Origin: Burkholderiales bacterium
GTDB taxonomy: Bacteria; Pseudomonadota; Gammaproteobacteria; Burkholderiales; Chitinimonadaceae
Reading direction: 5' to 3'
DNA: 25,289 bases
NCBI GenBank assembly: GCA_019234745.1
Contig: JAFAKZ010000280.1
Span: forward strand, 1-25,289
The notes under the pieces were generated by a model. It ran no database searches. It worked only from the letters and a program-made list of their open reading frames with translations, and was not told where the DNA came from. A program made the position numbers and the translations under genes. Positions 1-7,548 of this stretch are shown here, one piece after another; within the stretch, counting starts at the first letter, position 1, and each line of letters opens with the position of its first letter.

Positions 1-1
1 A

Positions 2-1804
2 ATCGACATCCTGCAGGTGGAAAAGCGCATCCGTGGCCGCGTAAAGCGCCAGATGGAGAAGAGCCAGCGCGAGTACTACCTGAACGAGCAGGTCAAGGCC
101 ATCCAGAAGGAACTGGGCGAACTGGAAGAGGGCGCCGAGCTCGATGAACTGGAAAAGCGCATCAAGACGGCCGGCCTGCCCAAGGAAGCCAAGGTCAAGG
201 CTGATGCCGAGTTGAAGAAGCTCAAGATGATGTCGCCCATGTCGGCCGAAGCTACCGTCGTGCGCAACTATATCGACACGCTGATCGGCCTGCCCTGGAA
301 GAAAAAGACCAAGATCAGCAAGGACCTCGCCGGTGCCGATGCGGTGCTGGAAGAGGATCACTATGGCCTGGAGAAGGTCAAGGAACGCATCGTCGAGTAC
401 CTCGCCGTGCAGCAGCGCGTGGACAAGCTCAAGGCGCCTATCCTGTGCCTGGTTGGCCCCCCTGGCGTGGGTAAGACCTCGCTCGGCCAGTCTATTGCCC
501 GTGCCACCAACCGCAAGTTCGTACGTATGGCTCTGGGCGGCGTGCGCGACGAGGCCGAGATTCGCGGTCACCGTCGTACCTATATCGGCTCCATGCCCGG
601 CAAGATCCTGCAGAGCATGAGCAAGGCCGGCGTGAAGAACCCGCTGTTCCTGCTCGACGAAGTGGACAAGATGGGCCAGGACTTCCGCGGCGATCCGTCG
701 TCAGCGCTGCTGGAAGTGCTTGATCCGGAGCAGAACCAGAACTTCGTCGACCATTACGTCGAGGTGGAATACGACCTGTCGGACGTGATGTTCGTGGCCA
801 CGGCCAACTCGCTGAACATCCCGGCTCCGCTCTTGGACCGTATGGAGATCATCCGTCTCGCCGGCTATACGGAAGACGAGAAGGTCAACATCGCCGAGAA
901 ATACCTCGTCCCCAAGCAGATGAAGGCGAACGGGCTCAAGGAAAACGAGCTGGTGATCCAGGAGTCGGCGTTGCGCGACATCGTACGCTTCTATACCCGC
1001 GAGGCTGGCGTGCGTAGCCTGGACCGCGAAGTGGCGAAGATTTGCCGCAAGGTGGTCAAGGCCCTGCTGCTCAAGCCAACGGACAAGCGTGTCGCCGTGA
1101 CGGCCAAGAATCTCGACAAGTATCTGGGCGTACGTAAGTTCACCTACGGCCTGGCCGAAGAGAACAATCAGGTTGGTCAGGTAACCGGCCTCGCCTGGAC
1201 GGAGGTGGGTGGCGAGCTGCTGACCATCGAATCGGTCGTACTGGCCGGCAAGGGCAGCATCATCCACACCGGAACGCTGGGCGACGTGATGAAGGAGTCG
1301 ATCCAGGCTGCCCTGTCGGTGGTGCGTAGCCGTGCCCAGAGCCTCGGCATCGAGAGCGACTTCTACCAGAAGCACGACATGCACATCCACATGCCAGAAG
1401 GCGCCACGCCGAAGGATGGCCCGTCAGCCGGTATTGCCATCACCACGGCCATGGTGTCGGTGCTCACGGGCATCCCCGTGCGCGCTGACGTCGCGATGAC
1501 GGGTGAGATTACGCTGCGCGGTGAAGTGTTGCCTATTGGCGGCCTGAAGGAAAAGCTGCTGGCTGCACACCGCGGTGGCATCAAGCATGTGCTGATTCCG
1601 GAAGGCAACGAGAAGGATCTGGTTGACATTCCGGATAACATCAAGCAGAAGCTGGATATTCACCCGGTGAAATGGATCGACCAGGTGCTGACGCTGGCGC
1701 TTGAACGGCAGCCGATGCCCGCATCGACCGAGGCAGATGCCAACGCAGCAAGTGCGGCTGCCGCTGCAGCCGCAGCAACGGCAGAGGTGCCGACCAAGCA
1801 TTGA
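2..1804 (+). CDS. lon: ATP-dependent protease Lon, 5'-truncated by the window edge
   Basis: Lon is the cytosolic AAA+ serine protease that degrades misfolded and short-lived regulatory proteins. The frame is open from base 2 and reads through a GTG at 17 that is internal (upstream residues IDILQ continue the Lon core), so roughly the first 200 residues of a usual ~800-residue Lon lie outside. Visible parts are the helical region with KRQMEKSQREYYLNEQ, Walker A GPPGVGKTS, Walker B FLLDEVDK, and the Lon protease domain with the catalytic Ser in PKDGPSAG (codon 1424-1426) and catalytic Lys, the second Lys of GGLKEK (codon 1553-1555). The last ~27 residues are an odd Ala-rich tail with eight consecutive alanines. 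The next gene is hupB, separated by 309 bases with its own promoter. Identification is certain. Confidence 0.98.
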   Translation: MDILQVEKRIRGRVKRQMEKSQREYYLNEQVKAIQKELGELEEGAELDELEKRIKTAGLPKEAKVKADAELKKLKMMSPMSAEATVVRNYIDTLIGLPWKKKTKISKDLAGADAVLEEDHYGLEKVKERIVEYLAVQQRVDKLKAPILCLVGPPGVGKTSLGQSIARATNRKFVRMALGGVRDEAEIRGHRRTYIGSMPGKILQSMSKAGVKNPLFLLDEVDKMGQDFRGDPSSALLEVLDPEQNQNFVDHYVEVEYDLSDVMFVATANSLNIPAPLLDRMEIIRLAGYTEDEKVNIAEKYLVPKQMKANGLKENELVIQESALRDIVRFYTREAGVRSLDREVAKICRKVVKALLLKPTDKRVAVTAKNLDKYLGVRKFTYGLAEENNQVGQVTGLAWTEVGGELLTIESVVLAGKGSIIHTGTLGDVMKESIQAALSVVRSRAQSLGIESDFYQKHDMHIHMPEGATPKDGPSAGIAITTAMVSVLTGIPVRADVAMTGEITLRGEVLPIGGLKEKLLAAHRGGIKHVLIPEGNEKDLVDIPDNIKQKLDIHPVKWIDQVLTLALERQPMPASTEADANAASAAAAAAAATAEVPTKH

Positions 1805-1812
1805 GTAATATA

Positions 1813-1830
1813 GCCCGGCGATTACCGGGC
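1813..1830 (+). terminator. possible weak lon terminator hairpin
   Basis: GCCCGG (1813-1818) and CCGGGC (1825-1830) form a 6-bp stem with a 6-base loop, 8 bases after the lon stop codon. No T-run follows, so it is not a canonical intrinsic terminator. It may stabilise the lon 3' end or work together with the next two hairpins. Confidence 0.4.
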
Positions 1831-1843
1831 GTGGGGTAAGGTA

Positions 1844-1876
1844 GGGCATGACAGATTTAACATCGCTGTCGTGCCC
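1844..1876. repeat. 11-bp inverted repeat in lon 3' spacer
   Basis: GGGCATGACAG (1844-1854) can pair with CTGTCGTGCCC (1866-1876), giving 10 Watson-Crick pairs plus one G-U pair around an 11-base AT-rich loop. The function is not known; it could be an RNA structure in the lon 3' UTR or a protein-binding dyad. Confidence 0.6.
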
Positions 1877-1903
1877 GGCCCCCGCGTTGCAAGTATTTGC
1901 CGG

Positions 1904-1920
1904 GCGGCTTTCCAAGCCGC
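1904..1920. repeat. 7-bp perfect hairpin in lon-hupB spacer
   Basis: GCGGCTT (1904-1910) and AAGCCGC (1914-1920) form a perfect stem with a 3-base loop. A modest CCCTTTATT follows some bases later but there is no proper T-run. It is the third stem-loop in a row after lon. Confidence 0.5.
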
Positions 1921-2030
1921 TCAAGCCCTTTATTGGCGTGCATTTCCGCGCAAATCGGTCCGCGCGGCGGGCAATTGTGAAGCATTTTCGACGAAATGGG
2001 CGCAACGCCATATTTGGCGCGGCTTTGCGC

Positions 2031-2060
2031 TTGACATGCAAAAAATGGCCTTGCTATAAA
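2031..2060 (+). promoter_or_regulatory. sigma70 promoter of hupB
   Basis: A consensus -35 TTGACA (2031-2036) and a -10 TATAAA (2055-2060) are separated by 18 bases. Transcription would start near 2067, giving a leader of about 45 bases before the hupB GTG. It is the best promoter match seen in the window, fitting the high expression expected of HU. Confidence 0.85.
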
Positions 2061-2113
2061 GCTCGTGCGAATCACCACCTGTTGCACTCTCTACCTACCG
2101 AAAGGGGACATAA

Positions 2114-2386
2114 GTGAATAAGTCGGAACTGATTGACGCAATCGCCGCTGAAGCCGAAATCTCCAAAGCCGCTGCAGGCAAGGCTCTGGATGCAACCATT
2201 GCTGCTGTTACTGGCGCACTGAAGAAGGGTGACCTGGTAACGCTCGTTGGTTTCGGTACGTTCTACGTTGGTGAGCGCAGCGCTCGCAACGGCCGTAACC
2301 CCCGCACTGGCGCCACGATCAAGATCAAGGCCGCCAAGCAACCCAAATTCCGTGCTGGCAAGTCGCTGAAGGATGCAGTACAATAG
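2114..2386 (+). CDS. hupB: DNA-binding protein HU-beta
   Basis: HU is a small basic nucleoid protein that binds and bends DNA as a dimer. The 90-residue product is the normal family length. It starts MNKSELIDAIA, has the conserved GFGTFYV and the DNA-binding arm motif RNGRNPRTG, and ends KFRAGKSLKDAVQ. The start is GTG at 2114, chosen because it gives the exact family N-terminus and is preceded by AAAGGGG at 2101-2107. It lies downstream of lon, a common arrangement in Gram-negative bacteria, and has its own strong promoter. No clear terminator is visible between its stop and the tRNA genes, so read-through transcription into them is possible. Confidence 0.98.
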   Translation: MNKSELIDAIAAEAEISKAAAGKALDATIAAVTGALKKGDLVTLVGFGTFYVGERSARNGRNPRTGATIKIKAAKQPKFRAGKSLKDAVQ

Positions 2387-2444
2387 CGAGCTTTCCTGCC
2401 CTTGTTATTGAGTACACGGGCCTGGCCGCAGTAAGGGCCGGATC

Positions 2445-2520
2445 GGGTGGTTAGCTCAGTCGGTAGAGCGTCTGCCTTACACGCAGAATGTCGGCGGTTC
2501 GATCCCGTCACCACCCACCA
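2445..2520 (+). tRNA. tRNA-Val (anticodon UAC)
   Basis: A full cloverleaf can be folded: acceptor GGGTGGT/ACCACCC, D stem GCTC/GAGC, anticodon stem TCTGC/GCAGA with loop CTTACAC (anticodon TAC at 2478-2480), T arm GGCGG-TTCGATC-CCGTC. The encoded CCA end is present at 2518-2520. Length is 76 bases. It lies 58 bases after hupB and 47 bases before tRNA-Asp. Confidence 0.98.
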
Positions 2521-2567
2521 GTCATACACACGGTCTTCGTCGTCAAGCGTAAAGTCCGTGCCGCTGC

Positions 2568-2644
2568 GGAGCGGTAGTTCAGTTGGTTAGAATACCGGCC
2601 TGTCACGCCGGGGGTCGCGGGTTCGAGTCCCGTCCGCTCCGCCA
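2568..2644 (+). tRNA. tRNA-Asp (anticodon GUC)
   Basis: A full cloverleaf can be folded: acceptor GGAGCGG/CCGCTCC, anticodon stem CCGGC/GCCGG with loop CTGTCAC (anticodon GTC at 2602-2604), T arm GCGGG-TTCGAGT-CCCGT, and an encoded GCCA 3' end. Length is 77 bases. A strong terminator follows 9 bases later, so the two tRNAs probably form one transcription unit. Confidence 0.98.
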
Positions 2645-2653
2645 AGCATCGAG

Positions 2654-2684
2654 AAAAGGGTGAACGCTATGTTCACCCTTTTTT
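2654..2684 (+). terminator. intrinsic terminator of the tRNA-Val/tRNA-Asp unit
   Basis: AAAAGGGTGAAC (2654-2665) pairs perfectly with GTTCACCCTTTT (2671-2682) around the loop GCTAT, followed by a run of six T (2679-2684). It separates the tRNA unit from ppiD. Confidence 0.92.
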
Positions 2685-2769
2685 GTTGAAGGTTCCCGCC
2701 GCGTCGGCCCTTCAGTCGTCAATCCTGTCAGCAATGCCATGCGCCAATACGGCGCGGAGATGTCGGGTC

Positions 2770-4584
2770 ATGTTCGATTTTGTACACAGCAACCGCAATA
2801 TGGTCGCAATCGCGTTCGGTATGGTTGGTTTGGGTCTGCTTGTTGGTTCCGGCCTCACCAGTGTGGGTGGCAGCGGAGCGGGGCAGGCGTATATCGCCAA
2901 GGTCGACGACACGGCGGTAACAGAGCGAGACATCGCCAATCTGACGCACGGCCAGGACGTGCCGGCAACCATGCGCCCTCGCGTGGTCGAAGAAGTCGTG
3001 CAACGTCGCGTTCTGCTGAATGAGGCCGACCAGCGTGGTCTGATGGCCGGTGCAGACATGGTCCGCGAGCAGATTGCCGCCGTACCCGACTTCCAGAAGA
3101 ACGGCCAGTTCGACCCTGTCATCTACAAGACCTTGCTGGCGAACAGTCACATGACGCCACAGCAATTCGAAGACAGCGTCCGCGACCAAGCCCGTCTGAG
3201 CCTGTTGATGGAGGCTATCGGTGGCGGCAAAGTCAGTTCCTCCTTGGTTGCCGATCGCGTGATCGACGTGCTGAACACGACCCGCGACGTGAGCACGGTG
3301 ACCCTGACGGCTCAGCAATACCTGGACAAGGTGGCCGTTTCCGACGCCGACATCAAGCAGTATTACGACGCCCACCATGCCGACTTCAATGTACCCGAGC
3401 GCGTCAAGCTGGACTACCTCGTGCTGTCGCGCGACGATATGGCCGCGTCCCAGACTGTTTCGGATGCCGACATCAAGGCTTACTACGATGCGCACAAGGC
3501 GGAGCTGGCTCCGGAAGAGCGCAAAGTCAGCCACATCCTGATCAAGGTCGACGACAAAGCGCCGCAGGCGGCCCGCGATGCTGCCAAGAAGAAGGCTGAA
3601 GGCATCCTGGCGGAATTGAAAAAGGACCCGTCGCGCTTTGCCGAGCTGGCCAAGCAGAATTCGGACGACACTGCCTCGGCAATTCAAGGGGGCGACCTCG
3701 GCTACTTCGCCAACAACGGCACGATGGTCAAGCCGTTCTCCGATACAGCCTTCAAGATGAACAAGGGCCAGATCAGCGATCTAGTCGAGACCCAGTTCGG
3801 TTACCACATCCTCCAACTGCAGGACATTCGTACGAAATCGCTGGACGACGTAAAGTCGACCGTCGTGGCGCGTCTGCAGCACAACGCGGCTAGCAGCCAA
3901 TTCTCCAGCGTAGCTGACAAGTTCAATGACGCCGTCTATCAACAGGCCGATAGCCTGCAGCCGGCGGCCGACCAGTTCAAGCTTGCCATCAAGCACAGCG
4001 ATTGGGTGACGCGCGACAAGGCGGCCGACCCGACTTTGAACAACGACAAGGTACGCGAAGCGGCGTTTAGCAACGACGTGCTGGTCAAGCATCACAACAG
4101 TGAAGCGGTCGACCTTGGCAACGGCGTCATGGTGTCGGTGCACGTCGTTGATCACCAGGTTGCAGCGCTGCAACCACTCGCCGAGGTATCGAAGCAGATC
4201 AGCGACAAGCTGAAGCTGGAACGCGCGACCAAGATGGCGCAGGACGAGGGCAAGAAGAAGCTCGCCGCACTGCAGAAGGGCGATGCCGAGCCATCGCTAA
4301 GCTGGTCTGCCGCCAACCCGGTCAACCAATTCAACCGTGCTGGCCTAGACAAGGATGCGATGAGTGCCGTGTTTGGCGTCCAGGCGGCCAAACTGCCCGG
4401 TTACGCAGGTAAGGATGTGCCAAACGGCTATACGCTGTTCAAGGTCGCGGCTGGCAAGGCCACCCCGGTCGACCCGGCGCGCCGTGCTAGCCTGGAACAG
4501 AGTTTGGAACAAGCGTTGGGCGGCAGCCAGGCTGCGGCGTATGTGACCGACCTGCGCAGCCACCATAAGGTGCAGATGCATTGA
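2770..4584 (+). CDS. ppiD: peptidyl-prolyl isomerase PpiD (SurA N-terminal/parvulin, membrane-anchored)
   Basis: PpiD is an inner-membrane-anchored periplasmic chaperone that works near the SecYEG translocon on emerging outer-membrane and periplasmic proteins. The product is 604 residues, near the usual ~620. It begins MFDFVHSNRN, has one membrane anchor at about residues 11-32, a SurA-N-like chaperone region (about 40-190), and a single parvulin domain at about 248-354 with VSHILIKV, GGDLGYF and TQFGYHILQL. The start at 2770 is preferred over an in-frame TTG at 2683. It gives the family N-terminus, has GGAGA at 2756-2760 as ribosome site, and avoids overlap with the terminator. The downstream terminator is shared with convergent cheR. 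The position after hupB and the tRNAs fits ppiD. Confidence 0.93.
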   Translation: MFDFVHSNRNMVAIAFGMVGLGLLVGSGLTSVGGSGAGQAYIAKVDDTAVTERDIANLTHGQDVPATMRPRVVEEVVQRRVLLNEADQRGLMAGADMVREQIAAVPDFQKNGQFDPVIYKTLLANSHMTPQQFEDSVRDQARLSLLMEAIGGGKVSSSLVADRVIDVLNTTRDVSTVTLTAQQYLDKVAVSDADIKQYYDAHHADFNVPERVKLDYLVLSRDDMAASQTVSDADIKAYYDAHKAELAPEERKVSHILIKVDDKAPQAARDAAKKKAEGILAELKKDPSRFAELAKQNSDDTASAIQGGDLGYFANNGTMVKPFSDTAFKMNKGQISDLVETQFGYHILQLQDIRTKSLDDVKSTVVARLQHNAASSQFSSVADKFNDAVYQQADSLQPAADQFKLAIKHSDWVTRDKAADPTLNNDKVREAAFSNDVLVKHHNSEAVDLGNGVMVSVHVVDHQVAALQPLAEVSKQISDKLKLERATKMAQDEGKKKLAALQKGDAEPSLSWSAANPVNQFNRAGLDKDAMSAVFGVQAAKLPGYAGKDVPNGYTLFKVAAGKATPVDPARRASLEQSLEQALGGSQAAAYVTDLRSHHKVQMH

Positions 4585-4603
4585 TCGATTCGCTTGTGCG
4601 AGC

Positions 4604-4632
4604 AAAAAGGGCGCCTTGATGGCGCCCTTTTT
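4604..4632. terminator. bidirectional terminator between ppiD and cheR
   Basis: AAAAAGGGCGCC (4604-4615) is perfectly complementary to GGCGCCCTTTTT (4621-4632) with loop TTGAT. The A-run on the left and T-run on the right allow termination on both strands, matching the convergent genes on each side. Confidence 0.93.
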
Positions 4633-4647
4633 ATTGGCGTGAGGTGC

Positions 4648-5538
4648 TTAGCGGCCGACGGGGCGCTCGCCCGATTCCAGCTCGTACACTGTTTTGCCGC
4701 GCAGGCGGAACAACGAGGCGGCGTGATATAGATTCTCGGAATGCCCCACGAAGAGCAGGCCATTTGGGCGTAGCAGCGGAGCGAAGCGCTGCAGTATTTT
4801 GAGCTGAGTTGGTCTGTCGAAGTAGATCATGACGTTGCGGCAGAAAATCGCATCGAATGGCCCACGTACCGACCACATCGGCTCGACCAGGTTGAGACGC
4901 CGGAAGCTCATGATCTCGCGCAGTTCGGCACGCACCTCGAATTGGCCGTCCGGGCGTTTAACGAAGAAGCGTTGCAACTGCTGCTGCGTCAGCTTGTCCA
5001 CCTTGTCAGCCGAATACACACCGGCCTGCGCCGTCTTCAGTACATTGGTATCGAGGTCGGTCGCTACGATCTTTACCGGCGGGCGCAATTGGTCGAACGC
5101 CTCGGCGGCCGTAATGGCGAGTGACCAGGGCTCCTCGCCTGTCGACGAGGCAGCACACCAGATATTCAGACCGCCCACGTTGCGCTGGCTACGCAAATGC
5201 TCCAGCAGAATGGGAAAGTGATGGCTTTCACGGAAGAACGACGTCAGATTCGTGGTGAGCGAATTGATAAAGGCTTCCCACTCCGCCTCGTTGCCTTTTT
5301 CGAGCAGCGCAAGGTATTCCTGGAACGTGTTCAGGTTATTTGCACGCAAGCGCTTGGCCAGGCGGCCGTAGACCATGTCGTGCTTGCTATCGTTCAGCGA
5401 AATCCCGGCATAGTCGTAAATCAGCTTGCGGATGCGCTCGAAGTCCGCCTGCGTGAATTTGAATTCACGGATGGCAGGGGGGATGTTGGTCTGGGGGAAA
5501 ACCAGAGGCTGCCGCGGTGGGGGCGAGGATTCCTTCAT
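4648..5538 (-). CDS. cheR: chemotaxis protein methyltransferase CheR
   Basis: CheR transfers methyl groups from S-adenosylmethionine to glutamates of methyl-accepting chemotaxis receptors and so drives adaptation. The 296-residue product has the helical N-terminal CheR domain (about 25-85) and the SAM-binding methyltransferase domain. Motifs seen are NLTSFFRESHHF (97-108), IWCAASSTGEEPWSLA (126-141), ATDLDTNVL (159-167), FCRNVMIYFD (232-241) and LFVGHSENL (262-270). The start is the ATG at 5538; the ribosome site is weak. No receptor or other che gene is in the window, so it is an isolated chemotaxis gene here. It may be co-transcribed with the upstream dehydrogenase, as the 83-base gap shows no terminator. 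The paralogue assignment is uncertain; the family is clear. Confidence 0.93.
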   Translation of the reverse strand: MKESSPPPRQPLVFPQTNIPPAIREFKFTQADFERIRKLIYDYAGISLNDSKHDMVYGRLAKRLRANNLNTFQEYLALLEKGNEAEWEAFINSLTTNLTSFFRESHHFPILLEHLRSQRNVGGLNIWCAASSTGEEPWSLAITAAEAFDQLRPPVKIVATDLDTNVLKTAQAGVYSADKVDKLTQQQLQRFFVKRPDGQFEVRAELREIMSFRRLNLVEPMWSVRGPFDAIFCRNVMIYFDRPTQLKILQRFAPLLRPNGLLFVGHSENLYHAASLFRLRGKTVYELESGERPVGR

Positions 5539-5621
5539 GCTGTCATCTTAGCAGGCACGGGCTGCCTACAACGTGCAATGTGGAGTGAAAGCGACGGAAG
5601 CGAGTGCGTCGTTTGCGGCCC

Positions 5622-6578
5622 TCAGGCAACCACCAATGCGGTTGGCAGGGGTTGTCCGGCAAGGAGAGCGCGCACATTGTCGAGCACCAGATCGCCCATC
5701 GCCTGCCGCGTTTCGTGCGTCGCGCTGGCGATATGCGGAGTCAGTACTACGTTATCGAGCTTGAATAGGGCATCCGGCACGCGCGGTTCGTGCTCGAACA
5801 CGTCAAGTGCGGCGCCGGCAATCTCGCCTCTTTCCAGCATCTCGACCAACACCGCTTCGTCGATGACGGCGCCCCGCGCGATGTTGATGATAAATCCCTT
5901 TGGGCCAAGCGCCGCCAGTATCGCGCGGTCGACTATGTGGTGGGTGTCGGCGCCGCCCGGCACGGCCAGGATCATGAAGTCCGATACATGCGCGAGTTCC
6001 GCTACCGTATTGATGTAGCGATAATCAACGTCAGGCCGAGGCTTACGGTTGCAATAGGCGACGTGCATGCCAAACGCTGTCGCACGCTTGGCAATTTCCA
6101 GGCCGATGGCACCGAGACCCAGGATGCCGCAGGTTTTGCCACCGAGCTTGGTGCCATAGATAAAGCGTTCCTTTGCCCATAGGCCTGCCCGCACAAAGCG
6201 ATCGGCCTGACTCACTCGGCGCGTGATATCGAGCAACAAGGCCAGTGCTAGGTCGGCCACGCATTCATTCAGCACATCGGGCGTAGTGGTCACGGCTATA
6301 CCACGCGCGTGCGCCGCTGCCACATCGATGGTGTCGTAGCCCACACCGAAGCTGGCAATCAGGCGTAGGCGCGGCAGGGCGGCGATCAAGTCGGCCGTGG
6401 CGCCGTACATGGCAGTCGTAACCACGACCTCTACCTTGTCGGCGACTGCGGCCAGCGCGCTGCGCCTATCCTTGGCCTCCCAGAGACGCACGACGTCAAA
6501 TTCTTTGTCCAAAGGGCCCATCAGGCTCGATTGGACGCGGCCAGTCAGCAGGATCGTGGGTTTGGCGCGTGATTGCAT
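5622..6578 (-). CDS. D-isomer-specific 2-hydroxyacid dehydrogenase (glyoxylate/hydroxypyruvate reductase type)
   Basis: This 318-residue cytosolic oxidoreductase of the D-2-hydroxyacid dehydrogenase family uses NAD(P)H to interconvert 2-oxo acids and D-2-hydroxy acids. The Rossmann motif GLGAIG is at 154-159. The family's catalytic Arg, Glu and His are at R235 (INIARGAVID), E264 (FEHEPRVP) and H282 (TPHIASAT). NRKPRPD after strand two (177-183) places basic residues where NADP-preferring members have them, so NADPH use is plausible. The start ATG at 6578 has an AAAGGA ribosome site (complement of 6585-6590). Substrate cannot be read from sequence; glyoxylate, hydroxypyruvate or 2-ketogluconate are the usual candidates. 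It has no pathway partner nearby. Confidence 0.9.
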   Translation of the reverse strand: MQSRAKPTILLTGRVQSSLMGPLDKEFDVVRLWEAKDRRSALAAVADKVEVVVTTAMYGATADLIAALPRLRLIASFGVGYDTIDVAAAHARGIAVTTTPDVLNECVADLALALLLDITRRVSQADRFVRAGLWAKERFIYGTKLGGKTCGILGLGAIGLEIAKRATAFGMHVAYCNRKPRPDVDYRYINTVAELAHVSDFMILAVPGGADTHHIVDRAILAALGPKGFIINIARGAVIDEAVLVEMLERGEIAGAALDVFEHEPRVPDALFKLDNVVLTPHIASATHETRQAMGDLVLDNVRALLAGQPLPTALVVA

Positions 6579-6814
6579 ATCGTGTCCTTTCTAGTCTGGG
6601 CGACACGATACTCCGGCTTACCGCGAGTGGCACCGGTCAATCAACCAGTTGCCGTATGCGCGATCGCTCGGCGTAAATTGTGCCGATTGACGTTCAGACC
6701 CCATTCACCTTCACCTCCCTAGTATGGCCCTGCACATGCCAACCGCGTTTACCTGCGGAGCTGGCGTACAGACGGATGAAGTTGAGTTCACTCTTCACAG
6801 TGCCAGTAGTGGCA

Positions 6815-6830
6815 CCTGGGCCCCAGGGGG
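6815..6830 (+). promoter_or_regulatory. small hairpin overlapping the ribosome-binding site
   Basis: CCTGG (6815-6819) can pair with CCAGG (6823-6827) around a 3-base loop, burying part of the AGGGGG ribosome site of the YXWGXW gene. Just upstream, TGCCA/TGGCA (6801-6805 and 6810-6814) forms another short stem. Regulation of translation by this structure is only a possibility. Confidence 0.3.
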
Positions 6831-6834
6831 ACAT

Positions 6835-7317
6835 ATGAAACGCATATTTCACGCAAGCATGATTGCCATCGCGCTTGGACTCACGGGTGCTGCCTACGCA
6901 GAGGTATCGGTAGGCGTACAGCTGGGCGTCCCCGGCGTCGACGTCTACTACAGTACCGTGCCGCCACCGCCGATCGTGGAAGCGGTGCCAGCACCACGCA
7001 TGGGCTACGTTTGGGCACCCGGATACTGGCGCTGGAACGGCGAACGCCACGTGTGGATGCCGGGCGTGTGGGTGCAAGAGCGCCCTGGTTACGCGTGGAT
7101 AGCGCCGCGCTGGGTTCGCGGCGACCGTGGTTGGTATATGGAGGAAGGACGTTGGATGGGAGATCGCGACGCCTACCACGAGCGGGAGCGCCATCACGAG
7201 GAGGAGGAGCGCTGGGAGCATATGCGTCGTGAGGACTATCGCCATGCGGAAGAGCGGCATCGCGACGAAGGCTGGGACGAACGGCACGAGCACCACCGCG
7301 ACCATGATCGCGACTGA
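6835..7317 (+). CDS. secreted YXWGXW-repeat protein with charged His-rich C-terminus
   Basis: This is a 160-residue exported protein of unknown function. The signal peptide covers about 1-22 (MKRIFHASMIAIALGLTG, cleavage likely after AYA). Residues about 60-105 hold imperfect aromatic WxPGxW repeats: GYVWAPGYWRW, VWMPGVWVQ, YAWIAPRWV and WYMEEGRWMGD. The last ~50 residues are almost wholly Glu, Asp, Arg and His and end HEHHRDHDRD, which could bind metal or form a charged helix. The start at 6835 is chosen over an in-frame ATG at 6724 because it is followed by the signal peptide and preceded by AGGGGG (6825-6830). A terminator follows at once, so it appears monocistronic. Function is not known. 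Confidence 0.85.
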   Translation: MKRIFHASMIAIALGLTGAAYAEVSVGVQLGVPGVDVYYSTVPPPPIVEAVPAPRMGYVWAPGYWRWNGERHVWMPGVWVQERPGYAWIAPRWVRGDRGWYMEEGRWMGDRDAYHERERHHEEEERWEHMRREDYRHAEERHRDEGWDERHEHHRDHDRD

Positions 7318-7345
7318 GCACTGAAGCACGGCCTACTCGCCAAGC

Positions 7346-7372
7346 AAAGGGCACCCGCAATGGGTGCCTTTT
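7346..7372 (+). terminator. intrinsic terminator after the YXWGXW gene
   Basis: GGCACCC (7350-7356) pairs with GGGTGCC (7362-7368) with loop GCAAT, extended by an A-run on the left and TTTT on the right (7369-7372). It is symmetric enough to work on either strand. Confidence 0.85.
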
Positions 7373-7548
7373 GTATTGCCGAGCCCAGATTCCGCATATA
7401 TCGGCAAATTTTCTTGCCGTTCTGAAACAACTTCCGCCGAATATGGGCTGCCGTGAGATAGTCGTACTCCCGGATCGGGCTTGGATACGAGTTCCGGCCC
7501 CCTTCCGCTACAATGCCGCTTCCTTATCATTCGATCATTGAGCCTTGC

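Larger units (their letters stand above)
1805..2113. other. lon-hupB intergenic region, hairpin-rich
   Basis: This 309-base spacer has no convincing gene. An open frame at 1848-2117 has no family resemblance and runs through the hupB promoter. It contains a short GC-rich inverted repeat just after lon, two longer inverted repeats, a small CGCCA/TGGCG hairpin at 2006-2019, and the hupB promoter at 2031-2060. The main hairpins and the promoter are entered separately. Confidence 0.7.

Noticed and set aside
1848..2117. 89-residue open frame between lon and hupB
   Set aside because: It runs through the hupB promoter and hairpins and shows no family features.
2728..3687. 319-residue open frame on the minus strand inside ppiD
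   Set aside because: It is the antisense shadow of a well-supported gene, with composition typical of a GC-rich reverse frame and no recognisable domain.
7481..7514. TTGGAT and TACAAT as a promoter for the S9 peptidase gene
   Set aside because: The 22-base spacing is too long for a standard sigma70 promoter; only the TACAAT is used, as mild support for the later start codon.
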